A stretch of DNA of 40,201 bases from Litorisediminicola beolgyonensis (GCF_042679605.1 NZ_JBHTMU010000037.1:1-40201); one strand, 5' to 3'. Numbered from the stretch's first letter, positions 31,661-40,060 are shown. The notes: a model not told the origin generated them from the sequence alone. Numbers and translations: made by a program.

Positions 31661-32716
31661 ATGGTAAAGTTACCGCAAAAATCCGAGGCCTCCCCTGCGC
31701 CGCGCGGGGCCGCCTTTTCCTCGGTTCGGGCGTCCTTCCTGACCGCGTTGATCGACCGATTCGAGATGCAGGGGCGCTCGGCGCAGCCGCTTCTGAACCA
31801 GATCGGGATCAGCCCGGCGCAGCTGAACGACCCCTATGGCGCGATCCCCCTGCCCCTCTTCGTGGCCTTTCTCGAAGCGGCGGCAGGGATGGCGGGCGAT
31901 CCGTTCCTCGGCGCGCGGATCGGATCGGGGCTGACCGCCGCCGACATGGGGCCGGTCGGGATCATCCTGTCGCTCTCGGCCAGCATCGGCCGCGGCATGA
32001 ACCGGATCGCGCGCTATGCCGATGCGCTGCAGGGCGGCACCCAGAGCCAGTGGATCGAGGATCCGGATCGCTGCGTCTTCTCCTACCGGATCTCCGAGAA
32101 CGCGATCTGGCCGCGCCGACAGGATGCGGAGTTCTCGCTCGCCTCGGTGACGACGGTGATCCGGGACAATTTCTCGGCCCGCTTCGCGCCGCAGGAGGTG
32201 CATCTGGAGCACCCCGCCCCCGCCGATCCGCAGCCGCTCGAGCGGCTCTTCCGCGCGCCGGTTCTGTTTGCGCAGCCGATCAACCGGCTGATCCTGTCAC
32301 CGGCGGATGCGGCCCGCGTGGTGCGCCAGGAAGACGAGGGGCTTCTGGCCACGCTCGAGCGCCACGTGCGGGACGTGATCGGCGAGGCCTCTCCGATCCA
32401 GGACACCCGATCCGCCGCCCGCGCGATCATCGACGCCAATCTCGGATTGTCGGCAATCACGCTCGACCGGATCGCGGCGGCGCTGCATCTCGGGCCGCGC
32501 ACGCTGCAGCGCCGCCTGGCCGCGGACGGGACGAGCCTGCGCAAGCTCCTTGAAGAGGTGCGCCGCGACCGCGCCACGCGGCTTCTCGATCAGCCGGGCG
32601 CGCGCGTCGGGCAGGTGGCGCAGGCGCTCGGCTATACCGACCCGACGGCCTTCTGGCGCGCCTGGCGCGACTGGACCGGCGAGGCGCCCTCGGTGCGGCG
32701 AGATGGCCGCCCGTAA
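31661..32716 (+). CDS. AraC-family transcriptional regulator
   Basis: A 351-residue regulator with an N-terminal arabinose-binding-like sensor domain (about 30-210) and a C-terminal AraC helix-turn-helix (about 255-345; LDRIAAALHLGPRTLQRRLAADG, then VGQVAQALGYTDPTAFWRAWRDW). Layout and segments such as WPRRQDAEFSL match the regulator at 8557. The ATG at 31661 is chosen because the frame upstream would run into the repeats; no clear ribosome site is visible, so the start is uncertain. It diverges from the aminotransferase operon and is its most likely regulator. Confidence 0.88.
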   Translation: MVKLPQKSEASPAPRGAAFSSVRASFLTALIDRFEMQGRSAQPLLNQIGISPAQLNDPYGAIPLPLFVAFLEAAAGMAGDPFLGARIGSGLTAADMGPVGIILSLSASIGRGMNRIARYADALQGGTQSQWIEDPDRCVFSYRISENAIWPRRQDAEFSLASVTTVIRDNFSARFAPQEVHLEHPAPADPQPLERLFRAPVLFAQPINRLILSPADAARVVRQEDEGLLATLERHVRDVIGEASPIQDTRSAARAIIDANLGLSAITLDRIAAALHLGPRTLQRRLAADGTSLRKLLEEVRRDRATRLLDQPGARVGQVAQALGYTDPTAFWRAWRDWTGEAPSVRRDGRP

Positions 32717-32722
32717 ACATCC

Positions 32723-32737
32723 AAATTCACGTTCCAT
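32723..32737. promoter_or_regulatory. Short form of the TTCACGT motif upstream of the MarR gene
   Basis: AAATTCACGTTCCAT shares the TTCACGT core with the elements at 22753 and 28147. It lies 50-64 bases upstream of the MarR start, where autoregulation would act. The match is short and the right arm is lost, so confidence is low. Confidence 0.3.
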
Positions 32738-32786
32738 CCCCCCTGCCTTGCCGTTACCTTGGGCAGAAACAGAGCAGACGTGTTGA

Positions 32787-33239
32787 ATGACATTGACCAT
32801 CGACGATCCCAAACACCTCAAGGCCGATTGGCCCTTCTACTGGATCAGCCAGCTCAACTCGGCCTATGCCGAGGCGCTGGAGCGCCGGATCCGCCATATC
32901 GGGGTCGATATTCCGCGCTGGCGCGCGCTGATGAGCCTCTACGAGGACCAGTACCTGTCGGTGTCCGAGATCGCGGAGTTTTCCGCGCAGAAGCTCAACA
33001 CCACGACCAAGGTCATCCAGCGGATGATCAAGGACGGGCTGGTGACCACCCGCGTGCGGCCCACCGACGGGCGCGTGACCGAGGTCTGCCTGACCGAAAA
33101 GGGCGACCGGCTGCGCAAGCTGGCGCTGGTCGAGGCGCGCGCGATCTACGACCAGACCTTCGCCGGCATCGACCCGGCCCGCGTGCGCGAGATGAACACG
33201 CTCATGTCGGAACTGCACGAGGCTATGAAGAAGCTCTGA
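32787..33239 (+). CDS. MarR-family transcriptional regulator, possible IacR
   Basis: A 150-residue winged-helix MarR protein. The recognition region is YLSVSEIAEFSAQKLNTTTKVIQRMIKDGL (about 60-89) and the wing is TRVRPTDGRVTEVCLTEKG (about 92-110). Helices at both ends form the dimer interface. The iac regulator IacR belongs to this family, and the gene's upstream region shares a short motif with the iac control region. It may therefore repress iac and tct, as inference. It is convergent with the other MarR gene. Confidence 0.88.
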   Translation: MTLTIDDPKHLKADWPFYWISQLNSAYAEALERRIRHIGVDIPRWRALMSLYEDQYLSVSEIAEFSAQKLNTTTKVIQRMIKDGLVTTRVRPTDGRVTEVCLTEKGDRLRKLALVEARAIYDQTFAGIDPARVREMNTLMSELHEAMKKL

Positions 33240-33269
33240 GCTTGGGCCGCTTGGCGGCGGATCAGAGCT
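33232..33269. terminator. Bidirectional hairpin over two convergent stops
   Basis: Outer arms AGCTCTGA (33232-33239) and TCAGAGCT (33262-33269) contain the stop codons of both MarR genes. An inner stem GCCGC-TTG-GCGGC lies at 33246-33258. No T-run is present, so termination is probable only from symmetry and place. Confidence 0.5.
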
Positions 33270-33738
33270 CTTCCGCGATCATGATCTCCAAAGCCGTGTC
33301 GAGCGCGTCGAGATGCGGCGCGAGAAGCGCCTCGAGCCGCGCCTGGTAGCTCATCGCGATGGGCAGGAGCCGCGCCATCAGCGCGTGGCCCTTGGGCGTG
33401 AGCGTCAGCGCGACAAGGCGGCGGTCCTCGGCATTGACTTCCTTTGTCAGGTAGCCCGCGGCCTCGAGCCGGCTGGCGGCGCGGCTGGCCTTGGATTTCT
33501 CCAGATGCACCCTCTGGTGGATGTCGCGGATCGATACCGATCCCGCATCGACCACGTGCACGAGCACGCGCCAATCGGCGACGGAGATGCCGAACTCGGT
33601 GCGGTAGCGCAGCGCGAGCCGCGCGCTCAGGCGGTCGGCGGCGACGGCCATCCGGTAGGGCAGGAATTTCGAGAGATCGAATATGTCGACGTCGCTCAAA
33701 CCGGTCCCCGATCGTCCAGGCTCTGCTACGCGGGTCAA
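33262..33738 (-). CDS. MarR-family regulator of the homogentisate operon
   Basis: A winged-helix MarR protein, 158 residues from the TTG at 33738 or 145 residues from the TTG at 33699. The second is perhaps better, with GGGGA just upstream and a start (LSDVDIFDLSKFLPYRMAVAADRL) usual for this branch. The recognition region is VSIRDIHQRVHLEKSKASRAASRLEAAGYLTKE; the wing is AEDRRLVALTLTPKG. It diverges from homogentisate dioxygenase across a gap with a near-perfect palindrome over the promoter, so it is most likely the pathway repressor (HmgR-like in role). Start codon uncertain. Confidence 0.85.
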   Translation of the reverse strand: MTRVAEPGRSGTGLSDVDIFDLSKFLPYRMAVAADRLSARLALRYRTEFGISVADWRVLVHVVDAGSVSIRDIHQRVHLEKSKASRAASRLEAAGYLTKEVNAEDRRLVALTLTPKGHALMARLLPIAMSYQARLEALLAPHLDALDTALEIMIAEEL

Positions 33739-33773
33739 TATCGGCAGAGATCATCTCATCTGCAACGACTTTC

Positions 33774-33802
33774 TTGACTTCATTGCATTCGCAACGAAGT
33801 AT
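33774..33802 (+). promoter_or_regulatory. Promoter and MarR operator of the homogentisate operon
   Basis: ACTTCATTGC (33777-33786) and GCAACGAAGT (33791-33800) form an inverted repeat matching at 9 of 10 positions around ATTC. A -35-like TTGACT (33774-33779) with a weak -10 near 33797-33802 overlaps it, so a bound repressor would block the polymerase. A further GCAACGA half-site lies at 33762-33768. Confidence 0.72.
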
Positions 33803-33869
33803 GACGGACACCGAATCCGGGACGCCCGCCCGTTCCCGTCAGCCCGCCAACCGCACAAGGAGCCGTGAC

Positions 33870-35225
33870 ATGAGCGTTTTCAAACTGCCCGAAGGAATGG
33901 TGCGCGCGCCGGGGTCGGTGGGCACGCATGAGGGCTACATGCCCGGCTGGGGCAACGATTTCGAGACCGAGGCCCTGCCCGGCGCGCTGCCGCAGGGGAT
34001 GAACTCGCCGCAGCGCTGCGAATACGGGCTCTATGGCGAGCAGCTTTCGGGCACCGCCTTTACCGCCACCCCGCCCGAGCGGACCTGGTGCTACCGCATC
34101 CGCCCGAGCGTCAAGCATTCGGCGCGCTACGAGCGGATCGACCTGCCCTACTGGAAATCCGCGCCGCATGTGGTCGCGGACGTCACCTCGCTCGGCCAGT
34201 ATCGCTGGGATCCGGTGCCAATGACCGAGGAGCCGCTGACCTGGCTCACCGGCATGCGCACCATGACCACGGCGGGCGACGTGCACACCCAGATCGGCAT
34301 GGCGAGCCATGTCTATCTCGTCACCGAGAGCATGACCGACGCCTATTTCTACTCCGCCGACAGCGAGCTTCTGGTGGTCCCGCAGGAGGGCCGCCTGCGC
34401 TTCGCGACCGAGCTCGGCGTGATCGACATCGCGCCGCAGGAGATCGCCATCATTCCGCGCGGCCTCGTCTACCGGGTCGAGGTGCTGGAGGGGCCCTGCC
34501 GCGGTTTCGTCTGCGAAAATTACGGCCAGAAATTCGAGCTCCCGGCGCGCGGACCCATCGGTGCGAACTGCATGGCCAACCCGCGCGACTTCAAGGCGCC
34601 GGTGGCGGCCTTCGAGGACCGCGAGGTGGCCTCGACCGTGACGGTGAAATGGTGCGGCCAGTTCCATGTCACCAAGATCGGCCAGAGCCCGCTCGACGTG
34701 GTCGCCTGGCACGGCAATTACGCGCCCTACAAATACGACCTGCGCACTTATTGCCCGGTTGGCGCGATCCTCTTCGACCATCCCGACCCGTCGATCTTCA
34801 CGGTGCTGACCGCGCCCTCGGCGAGCCCCGGCACCGCCAATATCGACTTCGTGCTTTTCCGCGACCGCTGGATGGTGGCCGAGAACACCTTCCGCCCGCC
34901 CTGGTACCACAAGAACGTCATGTCCGAGCTGATGGGCAACATCCACGGCCAGTACGACGCCAAGCCGCAGGGCTTCGTCCCCGGCGGCATGTCGCTTCAC
35001 AACATGATGCTGCCGCACGGGCCGGACCGCGAGGCCTTCGAGAAGGCGTCGAACGCCAATCTCGGGCCGGACAAGCTCGAGAACACCATGTCCTTCATGT
35101 TCGAGACCCGCTTCCCGCAGCAACTGACCGAGTTTGCGGGGCGCGAGGCGCCTCTGCAGGACGATTACATCGATTGCTGGGAGAGCCTCGAGAAGAAGTT
35201 CGACGGCACGCCGGGCCGGAAGTGA
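33870..35225 (+). CDS. hmgA: Homogentisate 1,2-dioxygenase
   Basis: A 451-residue homogentisate dioxygenase, the normal length. The N-terminal YMPGWGNDFETEALPGALP and the C-terminal iron site are unmistakable: His and Glu in WYHKNVMSELMG (about 346-357) and His in SLHNMMLPHGPD (about 376-387). It opens homogentisate to maleylacetoacetate with oxygen and ferrous iron. The ATG at 33870 follows AAGGAG at good spacing. It is the first gene of a six-gene rightward operon that includes fumarylacetoacetase. Confidence 0.97.
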   Translation: MSVFKLPEGMVRAPGSVGTHEGYMPGWGNDFETEALPGALPQGMNSPQRCEYGLYGEQLSGTAFTATPPERTWCYRIRPSVKHSARYERIDLPYWKSAPHVVADVTSLGQYRWDPVPMTEEPLTWLTGMRTMTTAGDVHTQIGMASHVYLVTESMTDAYFYSADSELLVVPQEGRLRFATELGVIDIAPQEIAIIPRGLVYRVEVLEGPCRGFVCENYGQKFELPARGPIGANCMANPRDFKAPVAAFEDREVASTVTVKWCGQFHVTKIGQSPLDVVAWHGNYAPYKYDLRTYCPVGAILFDHPDPSIFTVLTAPSASPGTANIDFVLFRDRWMVAENTFRPPWYHKNVMSELMGNIHGQYDAKPQGFVPGGMSLHNMMLPHGPDREAFEKASNANLGPDKLENTMSFMFETRFPQQLTEFAGREAPLQDDYIDCWESLEKKFDGTPGRK

Positions 35226-35286
35226 TCGGGTCCGCGCCGCGGTCCTGACGGAACGCGCCGGACCAGAGGCGTCAGGGGGAGGAAGA

Positions 35287-36522
35287 ATGCCCATCGTCAC
35301 GAGCTGGGTCGCGAGCGCAAACAGCGCCCTGACCGACTTTCCGCTGAACAACCTGCCCTACGGCGTCTTCGATGACGGCCGGGGCGCGCGGATGGGCGTC
35401 GCCATCGGCGAGAGCATCCTCGATGTCGCGCGGGTCGATCACGGGCAGGATCCGGCGCTCTTCGCCGAGCCCTCCTGGAACGCGGTGATGGCGGCGGGGC
35501 CCGAGCTCTGGGCGGCGCTGCGCGCGCGGCTGACCGAGCTTCTGTCGGAGCCCGCGCATCGCGACGCGGTCGCGCCGCATCTGGTGGAGGCGGGCGCGGT
35601 CCGGCTGCTCATGCCCTTCCGGGTCTCGGAATACACCGATTTCTATTCGAGCCGCGATCACGCCACCAATGTCGGCACCATGTTCCGCGGCGTCGAGAAC
35701 GCGCTGCCGCCGAACTGGCTGCACATCCCCATCGGCTATAACGGCCGCGCCTCGTCGGTGGTGGTCTCGGGCACGCCGGTGGTGCGGCCGCACGGCCAGC
35801 TCAAAGGCCCCGAGGAGACCGCGCCGCGCTTCGGCCCGTCCGAGCGCTTCGATATCGAGCTCGAGATGGGCGCCATCGTCGGCACGCCCTCCTCGGGCCC
35901 GATCAGCGTGGCCGAGGCCGATGCGCATATCTTCGGCTACGTGCTTCTGAACGACTGGTCGGCGCGCGATATCCAGGCCTGGGAATACCAGCCGCTGGGG
36001 CCGTTCCAAGCCAAGGCCACCGCGACGACGATCAGCCCCTGGATCGTCACCGCCGCGGCGCTGGCGCCGTTCCGCACCGACGCGCCCGAGCGCGAGCTGC
36101 CGCTCCTGCCCTATCTCCGCGAACCGGGGCCGATGCTCTACGATATCGCGCTGGAGGTCGGGCTCACGCCCGAGGGCGGCGACGAGACGGTGATCGCGCG
36201 GACCAACAGCAACACGCTCTACTACTCCGCCGCGCAGCAACTTGCCCATCACAGCTCGAGCGGCTGCCCGATGCGGGTCGGCGATCTTCTGGGATCGGGC
36301 ACGATCTCGGGCCCCGACAGGGACAGCCGCGGCTCGCTTCTTGAGCTGAGCTGGGGCGGAAAAGAGCCGATTTCGCTTCAGGGTGGCGGCACCCGGACCT
36401 TCATCGAAGATGGCGACACCCTCACCCTGCGCGGCGCAGCCCAAGGCGACGGCTACCGGATCGGCTTCGGCGCCTGTTCCGGCCAGCTTCTGCCCGCGCG
36501 CAGGCCGGACACCCCGACCTGA
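35287..36522 (+). CDS. fahA: Fumarylacetoacetase
   Basis: A 411-residue fumarylacetoacetate hydrolase. The metal and active-site residues are visible: Asp in YTDFYSSRDHATNVG (about 119), two Glu in FDIELEMG (about 192-198), Asp in LLNDWSARDIQAWEY (about 226) and Lys in FQAKATATTISPW. It splits fumarylacetoacetate to fumarate and acetoacetate, the last step of the homogentisate route. The start at 35287 follows GGGGGAGGAAG. The gap to the next gene is 98 bases with no clear structure. Confidence 0.96.
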   Translation: MPIVTSWVASANSALTDFPLNNLPYGVFDDGRGARMGVAIGESILDVARVDHGQDPALFAEPSWNAVMAAGPELWAALRARLTELLSEPAHRDAVAPHLVEAGAVRLLMPFRVSEYTDFYSSRDHATNVGTMFRGVENALPPNWLHIPIGYNGRASSVVVSGTPVVRPHGQLKGPEETAPRFGPSERFDIELEMGAIVGTPSSGPISVAEADAHIFGYVLLNDWSARDIQAWEYQPLGPFQAKATATTISPWIVTAAALAPFRTDAPERELPLLPYLREPGPMLYDIALEVGLTPEGGDETVIARTNSNTLYYSAAQQLAHHSSSGCPMRVGDLLGSGTISGPDRDSRGSLLELSWGGKEPISLQGGGTRTFIEDGDTLTLRGAAQGDGYRIGFGACSGQLLPARRPDTPT

Positions 36523-36620
36523 GCGCCCCGCTCTCGGGACTCGACACACACCCTTCCCCCCGGCGGCGCTGACCTTACCCAGGCGCGCACGGCCGGGACG
36601 CAACAGAAAGGACAGACCAC

Positions 36621-37571
36621 ATGGCCAAGGCATTCGCATCCGCGAGCGACATGGGCGAAAAGACCATCAGCTTCACCGAGGTCGGCGAGGGCCTCTATGC
36701 CTTCACCGCCGAGGGCGACCCCAATACCGGCGTGATCATCGGCGACGAGAGCGTGATGATCGTCGAGGCCCAGGCCACCCCGCGCCTGGCGCGCAAGGTC
36801 ATCGAGTGCGTCCGGTCTGTCACCGACAAGCCGATCACTCATCTGGTGCTGACCCATTACCACGCGGTGCGCGTGCTCGGCGCCTCGGCCTACGGCGCCC
36901 GCGAGATCATCATGTCCGACGTCGCCGCCGCGATGGTCGAGGAGCGCGGACAGGAGGATTGGGACAGCGAGTTCGACCGCTTCCCGCGCCTCTTCCAGGG
37001 CCACGAGGAAATCCCCGGCCTGACGCGGCCCACCACGACGTTCAGCGAGAGCATGACCGTCTATCTCGGCAAGCGCCGGGTCGATATCCTGAAGCCCGGC
37101 CGCGCCCATACCGCCGGCGACGCGGTCATCTGGGTGCCCGACCAGGAGGTCATGTTCACCGGCGATATCGTCGAGTACCACTCGGCCTGCTATTGCGGCG
37201 ACGGCCATTTCAACGACTGGGAAGAAACGCTCGCCACTATCGCCGCCTTCGAGCCCAAGGCCATCGCGCCGGGCCGCGGCGATGCGCTGATCGGCGAGGA
37301 GATGGTCGCCAAGGCCATCGCCTCGACCGCCGATTTCGTGCGCTCGACCTACAAGCCCGTGGCCCGCATCGTCGCCCGGGGCGGCACGCTGAAAGAGGCC
37401 TGGGACGCAGTCCGCGCCGAATGCGATCCGAAGTTCAAGGATTACGCCATCTACGAGCACTGCCTGCCCTTCAACGTCGCCCGCGCCTATGACGAGGCCC
37501 GCGGCATCGACACCCCCCGCATCTGGACCGCCGCGCGCGACAAGGAGATGTGGGACGAGCTGCAGGGCTGA
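36621..37571 (+). CDS. Metallo-beta-lactamase-fold protein with altered metal motif
   Basis: A 316-residue protein with the metallo-beta-lactamase fold: the leading VGEGLYAFTAEGDPNTGVIIGDESVMIVEA strand pairs, then LVLTHYHAVRVLGA where the family has HxHxDH. The usual Asp-His pair is absent (Val-Arg), so the second zinc site is probably lost. Later motifs remain: GRAHTAGDAVIW (His) and MFTGDIVEY (Asp). It is therefore either a single-metal hydrolase or a non-hydrolytic relative. It lies between fumarylacetoacetase and a DinB gene in the homogentisate operon. Its substrate is unknown; a thioester or glutathione conjugate is possible. The start has AAAGGA upstream. Confidence 0.87.
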   Translation: MAKAFASASDMGEKTISFTEVGEGLYAFTAEGDPNTGVIIGDESVMIVEAQATPRLARKVIECVRSVTDKPITHLVLTHYHAVRVLGASAYGAREIIMSDVAAAMVEERGQEDWDSEFDRFPRLFQGHEEIPGLTRPTTTFSESMTVYLGKRRVDILKPGRAHTAGDAVIWVPDQEVMFTGDIVEYHSACYCGDGHFNDWEETLATIAAFEPKAIAPGRGDALIGEEMVAKAIASTADFVRSTYKPVARIVARGGTLKEAWDAVRAECDPKFKDYAIYEHCLPFNVARAYDEARGIDTPRIWTAARDKEMWDELQG

Positions 37572-37595
37572 GCCGCAGCGGAGGGAAGAGAGACC

Positions 37596-38150
37596 ATGAC
37601 CGGAGCGACCCAATCCCGCGCGGTGGCAAACCCCTGGCTCGCTATGGCGCTCAACAACGCCTGGGCCAATGCCACGCTCTACGGCGCGCTCTCGGGCATG
37701 GGCGAGGCGGAGTTCGCGGCGCCGAGACCGGGGTTCTTCCCCTCGCTCAAATCGACGCTGAACCACATCTGGCTGGTCGATCTCTACTATCTCGACTCGC
37801 TGGAAGAGGGCGGCGCCGGGCGCGGGGTCTTTGACCGGCCCGAGATCGCCTCGATCCCGAAGCTCGCCGCCGCGCACTCCGAGACGGACATGCGGCTGGC
37901 GGCCTTCTGCCGGGGGCTGACCGATGAGACGCTCCGCGCCGAGCGCGTGACCGACCGGGCGGATGGCCCGGTCAGCGAAGAGGTCGCCTCGGTCCTCCTG
38001 CATCTCTTTCAGCACCAGATCCACCACCGGGGCCAGGCGCATTCGATGATCGCCGACGCGGGCATCGCGCCGCCCCAGCTAGACGATTTCCACCTGCGCT
38101 ACGGGCGCGTGCCCTCGGCCCAGGCCTATTTCGGCGAGGAGACATCATGA
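37596..38150 (+). CDS. DinB-fold protein, candidate thiol-dependent isomerase
   Basis: A 184-residue four-helix DinB-fold protein. The metal triad can be placed: His57 (TLNHIW) and the HxxxH of helix 4, His140 and His144 (FQHQIHHRGQ). DinB-fold proteins include mycothiol-dependent maleylpyruvate isomerase and other thiol transferases. The operon has the enzymes before and after maleylacetoacetate isomerisation, but no zeta-class glutathione transferase (MaiA) gene in the window. This protein is thus a candidate for that step, by position only. It overlaps the next gene in ATGA. Confidence 0.82.
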   Translation: MTGATQSRAVANPWLAMALNNAWANATLYGALSGMGEAEFAAPRPGFFPSLKSTLNHIWLVDLYYLDSLEEGGAGRGVFDRPEIASIPKLAAAHSETDMRLAAFCRGLTDETLRAERVTDRADGPVSEEVASVLLHLFQHQIHHRGQAHSMIADAGIAPPQLDDFHLRYGRVPSAQAYFGEETS

Positions 38151-39784
38151 TCCAGGACCGCTACCAACTCGCCTTCAAGCTCTACCCCTACGCGCGTTCC
38201 GCCGATCAGGACGCCGAGACCCCGGTGCGCCATCCCGTCGTGGTGATGGGCGGCGGGCCGATCGGCATCGCCACGGCGCTCGATCTTGGCCTCCAGGGCA
38301 TCCCCGTGGTGGTGCTCGACGATCACGAAGGTATCGGCCAGGGCTCGCGCGCCATCTGTTTCGCCAAGCGCAGCCTCGAGATCGCCGACCGCTACGGCTG
38401 TGCCAAGCCGATGCTCGAGAAGGGCATCGTCTGGAACCTTGGCAAGGTCTTCCACGAGGACCGCAAGGTCTACGAGTTCAACCTCCTGCCCGAAGAGGGC
38501 CACCAGTATCCGGCCTTCATCAATCTCCAGCAGCCTTATTTCGAGAAGTTCCTCGTCGAGCGCGTGCGCGAGGCCCAGGCGGCGGGCGCGCCTATCGACC
38601 TGCGGGGCCGCAACCGGGTCGAGAGCGTCGATATCCGGGACGACCATGTCGCGCTCACGGTCACCACGCCCGAGGGGCCCTATACCATCGAGGCCGACTG
38701 GCTGATCGGCTGCGACGGCGCCTCGAGCCCGCTGCGCGGCATGATGGGTCTCGAGTTCGAGGGGCGCGTCTTCAAGGACAGCTTCCTCATCGCCGATATC
38801 CGCATGCTGAATGAGAGCTTCCCGACCGAGCGCTGGTTCTGGTTCGAGCCATCCCACGGCTCGGGCGCCTCGACGCTCCTGCACCGCCAGCCCGACGACA
38901 TCTGGCGCGTCGATTTCCAGATCGGCTGGGACGTGGACCGCAAAGAGGAGCTGAAGGAAGAGAACATCCGCCGCCGTCTCGACGCCATGCTGGGCGATGT
39001 CGAATACGAGCTGGTCTGGTCCTCGATCTACACCTTCCAATGCAAGCGCATGGACCGGTTCCGCCATGGCCGCGTGATCTTTGCCGGAGACGCGGCGCAC
39101 CAGGTGTCGCCCTTCGGCGCGCGCGGGGCGAACTCGGGCATGCAGGATGTCGACAACCTGGGCTGGAAGCTCGGGATGGTGATCCGCGGAGAAGCGCCCG
39201 AGCGGCTGATCGACAGCTACCACGAAGAGCGGGCCTTCGGCGCCGACGAGAACATCCTGAACTCGACCCGCGCCACCGATTTCATCACGCCCAAATCGGC
39301 GATCAGCCATGTGTTCCGCAACGCGGTGCTGGACCTGGCCGAGCATCATCCCTTCGCGCGGCTTCTGGTGAATTCCGGGCGGCTCTCGGTGCCCTGCACC
39401 TATGACGGTCTAGCGCTCACCGGCCCCGACGCCCTGCCCGGCGGTCCGGCCCGCACGCGGCCCGGCAGCCCCTGCCCCGACGCGCCGCTCGGGACGCGCT
39501 CGGCGGACGGCTCGCATCTCCTCCACGCGCTCGGAAACGAATTCCTCCTCCTGACCATCGACGCCGACGCGCCCGACACGCTGGCCGAGGACGGCGTCAC
39601 CGCGCGCCGTATCGCGCTCTCCGCCGAGGACGACCCTTCAGGCGCGGTGGCCGAGCGCTATCTCGGCACGGCGCGCTCCGCCGTCTACCTGATCCGCCCC
39701 GACCAGCACGTCGCCGCCCGCTGGGCCACATTCGACGAGACCGCCGTCCGCGCCGCGCTGCGCACGGCCTGCGCAAAGGAGTGA
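38147..39784 (+). CDS. FAD-dependent aromatic hydroxylase (class A flavoprotein monooxygenase)
   Basis: A 545-residue monooxygenase of the MhpA/PheA-like branch. The FAD dinucleotide loop is VMGGGPIGIATALDLG (about 33-48), the DG motif is LIGCDGASSPLR (about 186-197) and the second FAD motif is VIFAGDAAHQVSPFGARGAN (about 310-329). A C-terminal thioredoxin-like domain (about 440-545) is typical of phenol and hydroxyphenylpropionate hydroxylases. Lying in a homogentisate operon, it may make homogentisate from 3- or 2-hydroxyphenylacetate; this is inference. Intact, no frameshift. Confidence 0.92.
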   Translation: MIQDRYQLAFKLYPYARSADQDAETPVRHPVVVMGGGPIGIATALDLGLQGIPVVVLDDHEGIGQGSRAICFAKRSLEIADRYGCAKPMLEKGIVWNLGKVFHEDRKVYEFNLLPEEGHQYPAFINLQQPYFEKFLVERVREAQAAGAPIDLRGRNRVESVDIRDDHVALTVTTPEGPYTIEADWLIGCDGASSPLRGMMGLEFEGRVFKDSFLIADIRMLNESFPTERWFWFEPSHGSGASTLLHRQPDDIWRVDFQIGWDVDRKEELKEENIRRRLDAMLGDVEYELVWSSIYTFQCKRMDRFRHGRVIFAGDAAHQVSPFGARGANSGMQDVDNLGWKLGMVIRGEAPERLIDSYHEERAFGADENILNSTRATDFITPKSAISHVFRNAVLDLAEHHPFARLLVNSGRLSVPCTYDGLALTGPDALPGGPARTRPGSPCPDAPLGTRSADGSHLLHALGNEFLLLTIDADAPDTLAEDGVTARRIALSAEDDPSGAVAERYLGTARSAVYLIRPDQHVAARWATFDETAVRAALRTACAKE

Positions 39785-39788
39785 GACC

Positions 39789-40013
39789 ATGGCCGACCTG
39801 ATCACCCGCCCCAACCTCCCCGACCCCGACGGCGTCTACGCCAGTCTGATCGAGACCTACGAGGCCCTCGGCGACGACGCCCAGATCGCCGCCTTCAGCG
39901 CCCGCCTGATCCTTCTCCTCGCCAACCACATCGGCGACCCCGAAGCGATCTCCCAGGCGCTCAAAGCCGCCGCCGAGGCGAACGACAAAGCGGAAGCGCG
40001 GAGCGCGTCCTGA
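39789..40013 (+). CDS. DUF2783 domain protein
   Basis: A 74-residue helical protein matching the small DUF2783 family in length and pattern (DGVYASLIETYEALGDDAQIAAFSARLILLLANHIGD). Its function is unknown. It starts four bases after the monooxygenase stop; the same pairing recurs in related bacteria as far as I recall, which suggests a partner or stabiliser of the hydroxylase. It is the last gene of the operon. Confidence 0.8.
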   Translation: MADLITRPNLPDPDGVYASLIETYEALGDDAQIAAFSARLILLLANHIGDPEAISQALKAAAEANDKAEARSAS

Positions 40014-40060
40014 CGCACGGGGCCATGCATCGGGCACCCAGCCTCCCATGCCCCTCCGAA

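Noticed and set aside
33444..33869. Upstream extension of homogentisate dioxygenase
   Set aside because: It would overlap the divergent MarR gene and its operator; ATG 33870 has an AAGGAG site and the family start.
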